NCBI RefSeq assembly: GCF_013466425.1
Contig: NZ_CP059165.1
Location: 6,014,001-6,078,000, forward strand
DNA from: Mycobacterium vicinigordonae
GTDB taxonomy: Bacteria; Actinomycetota; Actinomycetes; Mycobacteriales; Mycobacteriaceae
DNA: 64,000 bases
Direction: 5' to 3'
Position 1 is the stretch's first letter. The number at the start of each line of letters is the position of its first letter. Below the pieces are notes generated by a model. The model saw nothing but the letters and a program-made list of their open reading frames with translations. It was not told where the DNA came from and searched no databases. The position numbers were made by a program, and so were the translations under genes. Positions 53,702 through 62,706 of the stretch are shown here, one piece after another.

Positions 53702-54432
53702 CACCCGTCGAACTCGTCTGCTTTCCGCACGCCGGCGGCGGCGCGACTTCATTCAACCTGCTGCGTCGGGACCTGTCGTCGGCCGGTGCGAACATCAACA
53801 TAACCGCGGTAGAACTGCCCGGACATGGGGTGCGCTGCCGCGAGCAACGATTCGTCGACGCGTACGCTTGCGCGCGGTCACTGGTCGACGAGCTTGCCGT
53901 GCCGTTGAGCAGGCCACACGTTCTGCTGGGCCACAGCATGGGTGCTCTACTGGCGTATCTGGTTGCGCAGCAGCGTATTGACCAGGGTCTGCGGCCGCCC
54001 GCGGCGGTCATCGTGGTCGCCGCGCAGGCGCCGCACCTGAACAGCCAGTTTGAGGACATCGACGCCACCCATGACCAAGATCTGGCCACCGATTTGGTGG
54101 CCTACGGCGGCCTGCCTGCCGAAGTGCTGGCCCGACCTGAATGGCTGGACGTATTGATGCCCGTCATTCGCGACGATCTACGCATGTGTAGGTCTTATCG
54201 TCAATCCGGCGAACCGCCGCTTCCCTGCGCGTTGCACATCTTCGGCGCTCAGTGTGATCCATTGGTGCCGTTCGACGCGCTGGACGCCTGGTCGGATTAT
54301 TCGATGTTGCCGCAGCCGATCCGGCTGTTCGCCGGTAATCACTTCCTGTTCCGCCCGTCCAACCCCGAGTTGGTGCAGGCCATCAGCCACATCACCGAGA
54401 CAGCGTTAAGTATAGGAGAATTGGTGCGTTGA
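53698..54432 (+). CDS. type II thioesterase
   Basis: The 244-residue alpha/beta hydrolase has the PKS/NRPS-editing thioesterase pattern: FPHAGGGATSFNLL (oxyanion), nucleophile Ser80 in GHSMGALLAY and catalytic His in GNHFLF near residue 218. It could remove stalled acyl groups or release the product, since the PKS has no TE of its own. Overlaps at both ends (ATGA before, TTGA after) tie it to the operon. Confidence 0.93.
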   Translation: MTPVELVCFPHAGGGATSFNLLRRDLSSAGANINITAVELPGHGVRCREQRFVDAYACARSLVDELAVPLSRPHVLLGHSMGALLAYLVAQQRIDQGLRPPAAVIVVAAQAPHLNSQFEDIDATHDQDLATDLVAYGGLPAEVLARPEWLDVLMPVIRDDLRMCRSYRQSGEPPLPCALHIFGAQCDPLVPFDALDAWSDYSMLPQPIRLFAGNHFLFRPSNPELVQAISHITETALSIGELVR

Positions 54433-56057
54433 GCGGTTTGGTCGACAGCATTCTCGCGGCTACCCGATCTTCCTCGGGGGCGCTGACGGTCGGCACCGTC
54501 GCCAACCCGCACAGGATCCCTTGGCCACAGGTCCATGCCACGGCCGCCGGGATGTCGAACACGTTGGCCGGCAGGGGAATCGGCCGTGGAGACACGGTTG
54601 CCATATTGGCCGGCGACGCGGCGGACGTCGCACCGCTCGCACAGGCCCTCTGGATGCGCGGCGCTGCGCTGACCATGCTGCAGCAGCCGACCCCGCGGAT
54701 CGACCTCGGCGTCTGGATCGCAGACACGCTGCGGGCACTGGAGATGCTGCGGGTCTCGGGTGTCGTCGTCGGTGCACCCTTCGAGATGGCGGCGGGGCCA
54801 TTAGCCGAGCAAGGTTTGCCCGTATGGAGCGCGGATTCCCTTCGCGGAGAAGGCCCGATCGCATTGCTGCAGGCCGACGAGACGGATATCGCGATGCGGC
54901 AGTTGACGTCCGGTTCCACCGGAGTGCCGAAGGCAGTCGAGATCAGCCACCGCAACCTGGCCGCCAACATCGATGCCACCGGGCGCGCGACCGGCGCCAC
55001 GAGCGACAGCATCGCTGCCGGGTGGCTACCGCTGTGTCACGACATGGGGATGATTGGATTTATCTGCATGCCAATGGTATTCGGCGCAGAAGCAGTGGTG
55101 ATGCGGACAGAAGAGTTTCTGCGGCGGCCGATCATGTGGGCCGAGATGATCAGCAAATTCCGGGCGACTATCACCGCGGGCCCCAACTTTGCCTACTCGG
55201 TGCTGGCCCGGATGCTCGAGGGCGCCGATCCGCAGATAATCACGCTGTCATCGCTGCAGGTCGCGATCAATGGAGCCGAACCCATCGATCACCGCGACCT
55301 GGAGCGCTTCCAATCCGTCGGTGCCCGGTTCGGCCTAGGCACCGGCGTGGTTACCCCTTTCTATGGTCTGGCCGAGGCGACCGTGACGGTATCCGCAGGC
55401 GTGTTCGGTGTACCACCCGTCGTCGACTATGTGTCGAGGCCACGTATGGCCTCGGCCAACGTGGCGCAACCCGTCGCGGCCGAGGCACCCGACAGTCAAC
55501 CGGTGGTCTGTGTGGGTCGCCCGGTGCACGACATGCGAGTCCGTATCACTGGAGACCGCAAGATTCTGGACAGTAGGAAGATCGGCGCCATCGAAGTCTC
55601 CGGACCATCGGTCGCGCGCAGTTACCTGACGACCGAAGGCACCGTGGCGCTGGCAGACGAAGACGGCTGGTTCGACACCGGTGACCTCGGCTACCTCGAC
55701 GAGCAGGATCGCCTCTACATCTGCGGACGCTCCAAAGACCTGATCGTGCTGGCCGGCCGCAACCTCTACCCGCACGACATCGAGCGCGCCGCGGCCGGCG
55801 TCGAAGGGGTTCGCAAGGGCTGCGTGGTTGCCCTGCGGGTCGGTACCGCCGAACGTGAAGGATTTGCCGTCCTCGCCGAGGTATACGACCACTACGACGA
55901 ACAGCAACGCACCCAGCTGCGGCGGGACATCGCTGCCCGCGTTAGCAGCCACATCGGCCACATGCCCCGCGAGGTACGGCTCCTCGCGCCGGGAAGTCTG
56001 CCCAAGACCACCTCGGGCAAGCTGCGCCGTAACCACGCACGCACCCTGCTGGGCTAA
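54429..56057 (+). CDS. fatty acyl-AMP ligase (FAAL/FadD type)
   Basis: The 542-residue ANL enzyme starts at TTG overlapping the thioesterase stop. It has the P-loop LTSGSTGVPKAVEISHRN, CHDMGMIGF, INGAEPIDHRDLERF and FYGLAEATVTVS, the usual FAAL signatures as in FadD32-like proteins, then DTGDLGYL, SKDLIVLAGRNLYPHDIE and catalytic Lys in PKTTSGKLRR. FAALs make acyl-AMP and pass the chain to an ACP rather than CoA. It likely loads the 83-residue ACP or the PKS. Confidence 0.9.
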   Translation: MSGLVDSILAATRSSSGALTVGTVANPHRIPWPQVHATAAGMSNTLAGRGIGRGDTVAILAGDAADVAPLAQALWMRGAALTMLQQPTPRIDLGVWIADTLRALEMLRVSGVVVGAPFEMAAGPLAEQGLPVWSADSLRGEGPIALLQADETDIAMRQLTSGSTGVPKAVEISHRNLAANIDATGRATGATSDSIAAGWLPLCHDMGMIGFICMPMVFGAEAVVMRTEEFLRRPIMWAEMISKFRATITAGPNFAYSVLARMLEGADPQIITLSSLQVAINGAEPIDHRDLERFQSVGARFGLGTGVVTPFYGLAEATVTVSAGVFGVPPVVDYVSRPRMASANVAQPVAAEAPDSQPVVCVGRPVHDMRVRITGDRKILDSRKIGAIEVSGPSVARSYLTTEGTVALADEDGWFDTGDLGYLDEQDRLYICGRSKDLIVLAGRNLYPHDIERAAAGVEGVRKGCVVALRVGTAEREGFAVLAEVYDHYDEQQRTQLRRDIAARVSSHIGHMPREVRLLAPGSLPKTTSGKLRRNHARTLLG

Positions 56058-56137
56058 CCACCGGAAGGCCCACCGAATCAGGTTCGCGGTGGCAGTCAGC
56101 CGCAAAAGGACGCGGATTATCCGCTTACCGCAAATCT

Positions 56138-56212
56138 CGAACACGTTGTCGCTGAACTGGATACGATCCAGCCCTAGGCGTTGCGGGGTGGGCGAGCAGG
56201 TCGAATAGGAGA
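56138..56212 (+). promoter_or_regulatory. upstream block and ribosome site of the PE_PGRS gene
   Basis: This gapless counterpart of 49003-49077 ends with AATAGGAGA, whose AGGAG serves the TTG start at 56218. The conserved left end CGAACACGTTGTCGC and right end suggest promoter and leader functions. Two copies 7 kb apart bracket the PKS operon. Confidence 0.6.
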
Positions 56213-56217
56213 TCCAG

Positions 56218-58149
56218 TTGTCGTACATCGTGGCTGTCCCCGAAGCACTGACCGCGGCCGCCGCGAACGTCGCCGACATTGGCTCGGCGGTGTGGGCCGC
56301 CAACGCGGCCGCCGTCGCGCCCACCTCCTCGGTGCTGGCCGCGGCCGCCGATGAAGTGTCCGAGCAGATTGCCGCGCTCTTCGGCGCGCATGCCCGTAGC
56401 TATCAAGCGGTCAGCGCCCAGGCCTCGGAATTTCATCAGCAGTTCCTGCAAACGTTGAATGCCGCGGGCACCTCGTATGCCACCGCGGAGGCCGCCAATG
56501 CCGCCCCATTGCAAGCCGCCGGCGACGCGGTGCTCGGCGTGATCAACGCGCCAACTCAGGCGCTGCTAGGCCGGCCGTTGATCGGCAACGGCGCCGACGG
56601 CAGTTCCCCGGGACAGGCCGGCGGCGCGGGCGGTCTATTGATCGGCAACGGCGGAAACGGCGCGGCCGGGGCAACTGGCCAGGCCGGCGGCACGGGCGGT
56701 TCGGCCGGTCTGTTGGGCCACGGCGGTGCCGGCGGTACCGGAGGCTCGGGCGCGGTCGGGGGCAACGGCGGCAACGGTGGCCTGCTTTACGGCAACGGTG
56801 GCGCGGGTGGGACCGGCGGACTTGGTGCCGCGGGTGGAACCGGTGGGAGCGCATTGCTCTTGGGCCACGGCGGCACCGGCGGCTCCGGCGGTGCCGGGGC
56901 GGCGGGCGGAGCCGGCGGCAACGCCTACTTGCTGGGCAGCGGCGGCCACGGCGGTGCGGGCGGTAACGCCACCGCCGGTGTCAACGGCGGGCTGGCCGGG
57001 CGTGGGGGCGACGGTGGCGCGGCGGGCCTCTGGGGTGACGGAGGATCCGGGGGGCGCGGCGGTGAAGGGTTGACCGGGGCGGATGGGCAGAATCCGACCC
57101 CAAGCGGAGCCACCGCGGCAACCGGCGCCGCGGGCACCGCAAGCAATGTCGTCGGAAACGACAATGCCGAGGCCACCGGCACCTCGGGTGGCACCGGAGG
57201 CACGGGTGGGCCGGGCTGGGCCGGCGGAACTGGTGGATCCGGCGGTAGTGCAACGGCCACAACAACCGACACAGCTGGTGGGAACAGCATCACCGCAACG
57301 GGCGGTAACGGCGGCGCCGGCGGTGCTGCGGGCGCCGGTGCCGCCGGCGGTGCCGGCGGCGCCGGCGGTGCTGCGTCGGCAACCGGCAAGGGCGGCTTAG
57401 GCCATCCCGAGGACTACACCGTGGCCACCGGCGGCAAGGGCGGCGACGGGGCTTCCGGCGGTGCCGGGGGTGGCGCAGGCGGGGCCGGCGGAGCCGGCGG
57501 CAATGCGGTCGCCGGCACTACGGATGACTCCCCCTCGGCATTCGGCGGCCACGGCGGCAACGGTGGTAATGGCGGCATCGGCACCGCGGGTGGAACCGGG
57601 GGCGCGGGCGGCGCCGGCGGCAACGGCGGGCGTGCCGGCCTGTTGTTCGGTGACGGCGGCGCCGGCGGCGCCGGCGGAACCGGCGGAACCGGCGGAACCG
57701 GCGCTATCGGCGGAACCGGCGGCAATGGGGGCAACGGTGGCACCAGCAACACCGCTAACGCCGGGGCCGGCGACGGCGGCGACGCGGGTGCGGGCGGCAC
57801 CGGCGGAACCGGCGGAACCGGCGGAACCGGAGGCGCCGGTGGGGCCGGCGGTAGCAGCGGACTGCTGTCCGGCCACGGCGGCATCGGGGGCGATGGCGGA
57901 GCGGCCGGAAACGGCGGTGACGGGGGCTCCGGTGGCACCGGCGGGCACGGCGGCAAGTCGGGCGGCACCGGCGGCCTCGCGGGCGCGTCCGGTGATGGCG
58001 GTGACGGCGGTACCGGTGGGGCTGCCGGCACCGCAGGCAGTGCCGGCAACGGAGGAACGGGCGGCGTGTTCGGCTCGGCCGGCACCGTTGGGGCAGTCGG
58101 CGGCGCAGGATCCCAGGGCAATCAGGGCGGGGACGGCGCTCCCGGTTAG
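56218..58149 (+). CDS. PE_PGRS family protein
   Basis: The 643-residue protein begins [21 protein letters not shown] at TTG, with the PE helical domain (about 1-95: [22 protein letters not shown]). A linker containing [11 protein letters not shown] follows, then some 520 residues of GGxGGx repeats typical of PGRS. Inserts include [15 protein letters not shown] and a [11 protein letters not shown] segment. Surface-located, ESX-5-type secretion substrate by family. Its presence restricts the species to the PE_PGRS-bearing slow growers. It lies 160 bp after the ligase, same strand. Confidence 0.95.
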   Translation: MSYIVAVPEALTAAAANVADIGSAVWAANAAAVAPTSSVLAAAADEVSEQIAALFGAHARSYQAVSAQASEFHQQFLQTLNAAGTSYATAEAANAAPLQAAGDAVLGVINAPTQALLGRPLIGNGADGSSPGQAGGAGGLLIGNGGNGAAGATGQAGGTGGSAGLLGHGGAGGTGGSGAVGGNGGNGGLLYGNGGAGGTGGLGAAGGTGGSALLLGHGGTGGSGGAGAAGGAGGNAYLLGSGGHGGAGGNATAGVNGGLAGRGGDGGAAGLWGDGGSGGRGGEGLTGADGQNPTPSGATAATGAAGTASNVVGNDNAEATGTSGGTGGTGGPGWAGGTGGSGGSATATTTDTAGGNSITATGGNGGAGGAAGAGAAGGAGGAGGAASATGKGGLGHPEDYTVATGGKGGDGASGGAGGGAGGAGGAGGNAVAGTTDDSPSAFGGHGGNGGNGGIGTAGGTGGAGGAGGNGGRAGLLFGDGGAGGAGGTGGTGGTGAIGGTGGNGGNGGTSNTANAGAGDGGDAGAGGTGGTGGTGGTGGAGGAGGSSGLLSGHGGIGGDGGAAGNGGDGGSGGTGGHGGKSGGTGGLAGASGDGGDGGTGGAAGTAGSAGNGGTGGVFGSAGTVGAVGGAGSQGNQGGDGAPG

Positions 58150-58234
58150 TTGGGACGGCCCGGTCCCGACCACGTAAAGGATCCGCCAAGAATTCGTTGA
58201 GAATCCGTCAAGGGCCTCGCCGGAGGCTGTGCCG

Positions 58235-58765
58235 GTGCATACATCGACGAGGTTCTCCGCGCCACGCCGTGACGACGATATCGCAGGGATCGCGCTCGCG
58301 GCCGTCCTGCAATTTCCCGTCGACCGCGTGCGCGAGCCACAGACCGAGCTCGAGCTCGTCCGACCGATCCCGTTCCACGCGTTGTGCGAGTGGCACCTGA
58401 TCCCATTTCACGGCGCGGTGCATATCGGCTACCTGCCGGGTTGTCTGCCCGGCGAAAAGCCGGTCAAGCAAGCCGAATTCGCGCGCATCGTGAAAGCCTG
58501 CTCGACGGGGATCCAGACCCAGCAGCGGATGACCACCCGGATCGGTCTGTGGCTGCACCACCAGCTCGCCCCACGAGGGGTGGGCGTGCTGGTGGAGGGC
58601 GGCTACGCCTGCGAGACCGCCTGCGCGCCAGCCCACTCCAGTGCGCATCCGGCAGGACCCACCAGCACGCTGGCGTTCTACGGTTCGTTGCGGCACAGCG
58701 TCGAGCGGCAACGTGAGTTTCTCACCCGAACCAGCCAGGAACTCAACAGGATCGGTGTCCAGTGA
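58235..58765 (+). CDS. degenerate GTP cyclohydrolase I (FolE)-like protein
   Basis: The 176-residue protein follows the FolE core: IPFHALCEWHLIPFHGAVHIGYLP (in parts), AEFARIV, TQQRMTTRI, GVGVLVEGGYACETAC and STLAFYG. Compared with E. coli FolE, the zinc ligands are kept (Cys51, His54, Cys126), while His112 becomes Trp53, Ser135-Lys136 become Ala-Glu, Glu152 becomes Gln and His179 becomes Tyr124. Most of the N-terminal helical region is also absent. It may be a repurposed or inactive paralogue. GTG 58235 is chosen because CGGAGG lies 8 bases before it, against 2 for the GTG at 58229. Confidence 0.75.
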   Translation: MHTSTRFSAPRRDDDIAGIALAAVLQFPVDRVREPQTELELVRPIPFHALCEWHLIPFHGAVHIGYLPGCLPGEKPVKQAEFARIVKACSTGIQTQQRMTTRIGLWLHHQLAPRGVGVLVEGGYACETACAPAHSSAHPAGPTSTLAFYGSLRHSVERQREFLTRTSQELNRIGVQ

Positions 58766-58863
58766 ACACGGCCGCAATATGACCACGAGGACCGCACCGC
58801 CGACTTCGCCCCTGCCGCAGCGATGACTCGACGCCGGGCACCTCGAAGGCGCATCATGCGATC

Positions 58864-59082
58864 GTGAGCGCCTCGGTCATCGGATGCGTGGGGACCGTGA
58901 TCGTGCCGACTCGCGGCGTGGACGGTGCCGGCGAGGTCTTGCTGCGGGTGCGCGGAACCAAAGAGGCTTTTCTGGCCCGCTCCGACCAGCCACTAGCCAA
59001 GGGAACGAAGGTGCTGGTGGTGCAAACCCTCGGTCCCCGATCCGTCGTCGTCGAGCCCTGGCACGACCCGACGCACTTCTAA
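58864..59082 (+). CDS. NfeD-like OB-fold protein
   Basis: The 72-residue protein (MSASVIGCVGTVIVPTRGVD...) is all beta, with GKAxT-like opening, GEVLLRVRGTKEAF, and KGTKVLVVQTLGPRSVVVEP, like the C-terminal OB-fold of NfeD proteins without the membrane part. It lies 28 bp before an SPFH gene, the usual partner. Together they would make a flotillin/NfeD-type pair involved in membrane organisation. Confidence 0.8.
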   Translation: MSASVIGCVGTVIVPTRGVDGAGEVLLRVRGTKEAFLARSDQPLAKGTKVLVVQTLGPRSVVVEPWHDPTHF

Positions 59083-59110
59083 TTGGAACGAAAACACAAG
59101 GAGTACAACA

Positions 59111-60238
59111 ATGCTCGGTTACAGGGTGCCCGCTCCGGACGAGGCGATGCTGATCTCCGGAGGCAAGGCCAAGGGCAACGCGCCCTTCCGCGTCGTCACC
59201 GGCCACGGCGCCTTCGTGGTGCCGTTCTTCCGCAAAGCCGCGTTCCTCACGCTGGCCATGTGCGAAGCCGAAGTGGCCGAGAAGTGCGTCACCCAGCAGG
59301 GCATCACCCTCAATGTCCGGGCTGTCATCGCGTTCAAGGTCGGCAACGATCCCGAGAGCATCATCGCCGCCGCGCAACGATTCCTGTCCGAACAAGATCA
59401 GATGCAGGTGCTCACCGGGCGGATCTTCGCCGGCCACCTGCGCTCGATCATCGGTTCGATGACGGTGGAGCAGATCATCCGGGAACGCCAAAAGCTGGCC
59501 ACCGAGGTGTTGGACGGGTCCAAGGAAGAGATGGCCCGCATCGGGTTGAGCGTCGATGCGCTGCAGATCCAGTCCATCGACGACGACGGGCTGGGCTACA
59601 TCAAGGCAATGTCGGCACCGCACAACGCCGCCGTCCAGCAACAGGCGCAGATCGCCCAAGCCCAGGCCGACCAGAAGGCCGCCGAAGCCGAGCAGGAATC
59701 GCAGCGCAAACAGGCCGAATTCGCTAGGGAGACCGCGATAGTCAAGGCGCAGTACAAGGCCGAGGTCGACAAGGCGCAGGCGGAGGCCGCGCAGGCGGGT
59801 CCGCTGGCCGAGGCGGAGGCGCAGCGCGAGGTGTTGGCCATGCGCACCGAATTAGCGGAGCGCGCCGCCGAACTGCGCCAGCAGGAGCTGGTCGCCGAAG
59901 TGGTCAAGCCGGCCGAGGCCGAAGCCGAACGGGTTCGGATCCTGGCGGTAGCCGACGCCGAGAAGATGCGGATCCAGGCCGAGGCGGCGGCGTCGCACAA
60001 CCGCGTAGCGCTGGATCGGATGATCATCGACCAGTTGCCCGAGATCGTGGACAAGGCCGCGCGCGGCCTGGCGGGCTCCAACCTGACGGTGCTCAACGGC
60101 GCGGAGGGCATCAGCCAGGTGACCAGCGGGCTGGTGTCACAGGGCCTGGCCATCTTCGACGCAGTGCGCAACGGGCTCGGTCAGTACGACGAGGACGCGG
60201 GTGAGGTGGTCCCGCTCGACGGCAAAGACAGCAGCTGA
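59111..60238 (+). CDS. SPFH/flotillin-like protein
   Basis: The 375-residue protein has a flotillin-type SPFH domain at about 1-180 (YRVPAPDEAMLISGGKAKG, VVPFFRKAAFLTLAM, VRAVIAFKVGNDPESI), then an Ala/Glu/Gln-rich coiled coil at 185-320 with repeated AEAEAQRE segments, and a short C-terminal domain. Unlike many bacterial flotillins it has no N-terminal membrane helix, so it would be a peripheral or lipid-anchored scaffold. AAGGAG is 9 bases before the ATG. Pairs with the NfeD-like gene. Confidence 0.9.
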   Translation: MLGYRVPAPDEAMLISGGKAKGNAPFRVVTGHGAFVVPFFRKAAFLTLAMCEAEVAEKCVTQQGITLNVRAVIAFKVGNDPESIIAAAQRFLSEQDQMQVLTGRIFAGHLRSIIGSMTVEQIIRERQKLATEVLDGSKEEMARIGLSVDALQIQSIDDDGLGYIKAMSAPHNAAVQQQAQIAQAQADQKAAEAEQESQRKQAEFARETAIVKAQYKAEVDKAQAEAAQAGPLAEAEAQREVLAMRTELAERAAELRQQELVAEVVKPAEAEAERVRILAVADAEKMRIQAEAAASHNRVALDRMIIDQLPEIVDKAARGLAGSNLTVLNGAEGISQVTSGLVSQGLAIFDAVRNGLGQYDEDAGEVVPLDGKDSS

Positions 60239-60362
60239 ATCGCTTTGAGGTCGTTTAGCCCGGGTAAACGGGGCCGGAATACCCGTGACGACCGCGTTCG
60301 TTGTGGTGTATCACTGTAAGCCACGAATCCGGATCGATACCCCAGGGCGAAAGGTCGCGCAG

Positions 60363-60848
60363 GTGAGCAAGGAAGCCCAGTCAACGGACCCGGCGGCTGC
60401 CGCCCGCGAGAACCTCGCTGCCGAGCTCGATCGGCTAAAACAGCGGTACGACCGGCTAGAGGTCGAGGTCAAGAATGACCGCGGCATGGTCGGTGATCAC
60501 GGTGATGCCGCCGAAGCCATCCAGCGCGCCGACGAACTGGCCGTACTCGGCGACCGCATCAACGAGCTCGACCGCCGGTTGAAGGCCGGCCCATCCAGCT
60601 CGGACGCCTCCGGGGAACTGCCCGGCGGCACCGAAGTGACGCTGCGATTCGCCGACGGCGAGGTGGTCACCATGCACGTCATTTCCATCGTCGAGGAGAC
60701 ACCCGTCGGCCATGAGGCCGAGACGCTCACCGCCCGCAGCCCGCTGGGTCAGGCGCTGGCCGGACACCAGGCCGGTGACACCGTGACCTACTCGACGCCG
60801 CAAGGACCGACACAGGTCGAGCTGATCTCGGTGAAGCTGCCCAGCTGA
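60363..60848 (+). CDS. GreA/GreB-C-terminal-domain protein (Rv3788 homologue)
   Basis: GTG 60363 gives 161 residues, the length of Rv3788. The N-terminal coiled coil ([20 protein letters not shown]) and the FKBP-like Gre C-terminus ([20 protein letters not shown]) resemble RNA polymerase secondary-channel factors; Rv3788 has been described as a polymerase inhibitor. The catalytic Asp-Glu tip of GreA is not obvious here. It opens the dprE cluster, with GtrA following after 2 bp. Confidence 0.88.
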   Translation: MSKEAQSTDPAAAARENLAAELDRLKQRYDRLEVEVKNDRGMVGDHGDAAEAIQRADELAVLGDRINELDRRLKAGPSSSDASGELPGGTEVTLRFADGEVVTMHVISIVEETPVGHEAETLTARSPLGQALAGHQAGDTVTYSTPQGPTQVELISVKLPS

Positions 60849-60850
60849 CG

Positions 60851-61291
60851 ATGATCCCGCCCGAGCCCGATGCCGCGCCCGTCGACGAGGATCAGCATCA
60901 GCACCTGCATCTGACCACTCAGGCGCTGCGCTTTTTGATCACCGGCATCTTTGCGGCCATGGTGGACTTCAGCGTGTATGTCGCGCTCTATAAGGGTGCG
61001 GGCCTGCAGGTAGACCTGTCGAAGTTCATCAGCGTCGTCATCGGCACCATCACCGCCTACCTGATCAACCGGCGGTGGACCTTTAGGGCGGCGCCCAGCC
61101 GGGCCCGGTTCGCCGCCGTGATGGCGCTTTACGGGGTCACCTTCGCCGTTCAGGTGGGTCTGAACCATCTGTGCCTGGCGCTGCTGCACTACCGCAGCTG
61201 GGCCATCCCCGTCGCATTCGTGATCGCGCAGGGTGTGGCGACGGTGATCAATTTCATCGTGCAGCGAACCGTGATCTTCCGCGTCCGCTGA
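60851..61291 (+). CDS. GtrA-family membrane protein (Rv3789 homologue)
   Basis: The 146-residue protein has four hydrophobic helices (about 28-47, 53-70, 86-105, 113-135) and the GtrA pattern [29 protein letters not shown] and [13 protein letters not shown]. Rv3789 takes part in arabinan synthesis as a decaprenyl-phosphoarabinose translocase or as a membrane anchor for AftA. The histidine-rich HQHLHL lies in the N-terminus. It is followed by dprE1. Confidence 0.9.
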   Translation: MIPPEPDAAPVDEDQHQHLHLTTQALRFLITGIFAAMVDFSVYVALYKGAGLQVDLSKFISVVIGTITAYLINRRWTFRAAPSRARFAAVMALYGVTFAVQVGLNHLCLALLHYRSWAIPVAFVIAQGVATVINFIVQRTVIFRVR

Positions 61292-61323
61292 GCCTGGCCG
61301 CACGCGCGGTACCCTCTTTGACG

Positions 61324-62706
61324 ATGTTCAGCGCTGATATACCGACCACACCGCAGCGACTCATGGGTTTCGGCAGGACCGCCCCGTCGGTAGCTCAGGT
61401 GTTGTCCACCCCGGACGTCGAGGTCATCACCAAGGCGGTGGCCCAGGCAGCCGACTCCCCTGGCCGTGGCGTGATCGCGCGCGGTCTGGGCCGCTCGTAC
61501 GGCGACAACGCCCAGAACGGCGGCGGCCTGGTGATCGACATGACGCCGCTGAACAAGATCCACTCAATCAGCGCCGAGACCCGTCTGGCCGACGTCGACA
61601 GCGGGGTGAGCCTCGACCAGCTGATGAAGGCGGCACTCCCGTTCGGGCTGTGGGTACCGGTGCTGCCCGGGACGCGCCAGGTCACCGTTGGCGGGGCGAT
61701 CGGCTGTGACATCCACGGCAAGAACCACCACAGCGCCGGCAGCTTCGGCAACCATGTGCGGTCGATGGATTTGCTGCTGGCCGACGGTTCAGTGCGCACC
61801 ATCACCCCCGACGGCGACGACACCGAACTGTTCTGGGCCACCGTCGGGGGCAACGGGCTGACCGGCATCATCCTGCGCGCCACCATCGCGATGACGCCCA
61901 CCGAGACGGCCTATTTCATTGCCGACGGCCTGGCCACCCACGACCTCGATGAGACCGTCGCCGTGCACCTCGATGGCAGCGAGGACAAGTACACGTACTC
62001 CAGTGCCTGGTTCGATCTGATCAGTCCGCCACCGAAACTCGGACGCGCCTCGGTCAGCCGGGGTAGCCTGGCGCGACTCGACCAACTGCCCGACAAGCTC
62101 GCCAAAAACCCGCTCAAATTCGATGCGCCGCAACTCTTGAAGGTGCCCAACGCATTTCCCGTCAGCGCGATGAACAAGTTGTCGTTCATGGCGATCGGCG
62201 AGGTGTACTACCGGCTAGGCGGCAACTACACCGGCAAGATCCAGAATCTGTCGCAGTTTTACCACATGCTCGACCTGGTCAGCGGCTGGAATTATTCTTA
62301 CGGGCCAGCAGGTTTCGCCCAACATCAGTTCCTGGTCCCGCCCGATGCGATGGACGAATTCAAAGCCATCATCCGGTGGATCCAGACCCGAGGCCACTAC
62401 TCGGCCCTCAACGTGTTCAAACTATTCGGTCCGGGAAACGTTGCGCCGCTGAGTTTCCCGATGGCCGGCTGGAATGTCGCGATGGACTTCCCGGTCAAGC
62501 CCGGAGTCAACGAGTTCCTCAATGAGCTTGACCAGCGGGTACTGCAATTCGGTGGCCGCGTCTACACCGCCAAGGACTCTCGGGTGAGTGCCGAGACTTT
62601 TCACGCCATGTATCCGCGCATCGACGAGTGGATCGCCTTGCGACGCAAGGTTGATCCGAACGGGGTGTTCGCCTCCGACATGGCCCGACGTTTGGAGCTG
62701 CTCTAG
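61324..62706 (+). CDS. dprE1: decaprenylphosphoryl-beta-D-ribose 2'-oxidase DprE1
   Basis: The 460-residue FAD enzyme has [17 protein letters not shown] and [20 protein letters not shown], the flavin-binding parts, and ends [12 protein letters not shown] as in M. tuberculosis. DprE1 oxidises DPR to the keto form on the way to decaprenyl-phosphoarabinose, the only arabinose donor. Residue 386, equivalent to Cys387 that benzothiazinones modify, is alanine (GWNVAMDF, codon GCG at 62479-62481). The frame continues upstream into GtrA, but MFSADIP aligns with the known N-terminus. Confidence 0.97.
   Translation: MFSADIPTTPQRLMGFGRTAPSVAQVLSTPDVEVITKAVAQAADSPGRGVIARGLGRSYGDNAQNGGGLVIDMTPLNKIHSISAETRLADVDSGVSLDQLMKAALPFGLWVPVLPGTRQVTVGGAIGCDIHGKNHHSAGSFGNHVRSMDLLLADGSVRTITPDGDDTELFWATVGGNGLTGIILRATIAMTPTETAYFIADGLATHDLDETVAVHLDGSEDKYTYSSAWFDLISPPPKLGRASVSRGSLARLDQLPDKLAKNPLKFDAPQLLKVPNAFPVSAMNKLSFMAIGEVYYRLGGNYTGKIQNLSQFYHMLDLVSGWNYSYGPAGFAQHQFLVPPDAMDEFKAIIRWIQTRGHYSALNVFKLFGPGNVAPLSFPMAGWNVAMDFPVKPGVNEFLNELDQRVLQFGGRVYTAKDSRVSAETFHAMYPRIDEWIALRRKVDPNGVFASDMARRLELL

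Noticed and set aside
57414..58121. 235-codon proline-rich frame on the minus strand
   Set aside because: It is the exact complement of the PGRS GGx repeats; PPxPP runs arise from GGxGG codons.
44841..58149. prophage or transposon as the source of the PKS island
   Set aside because: No integrase, transposase, terminal repeats or attachment site were found at its borders; only PE/PPE genes are seen there.
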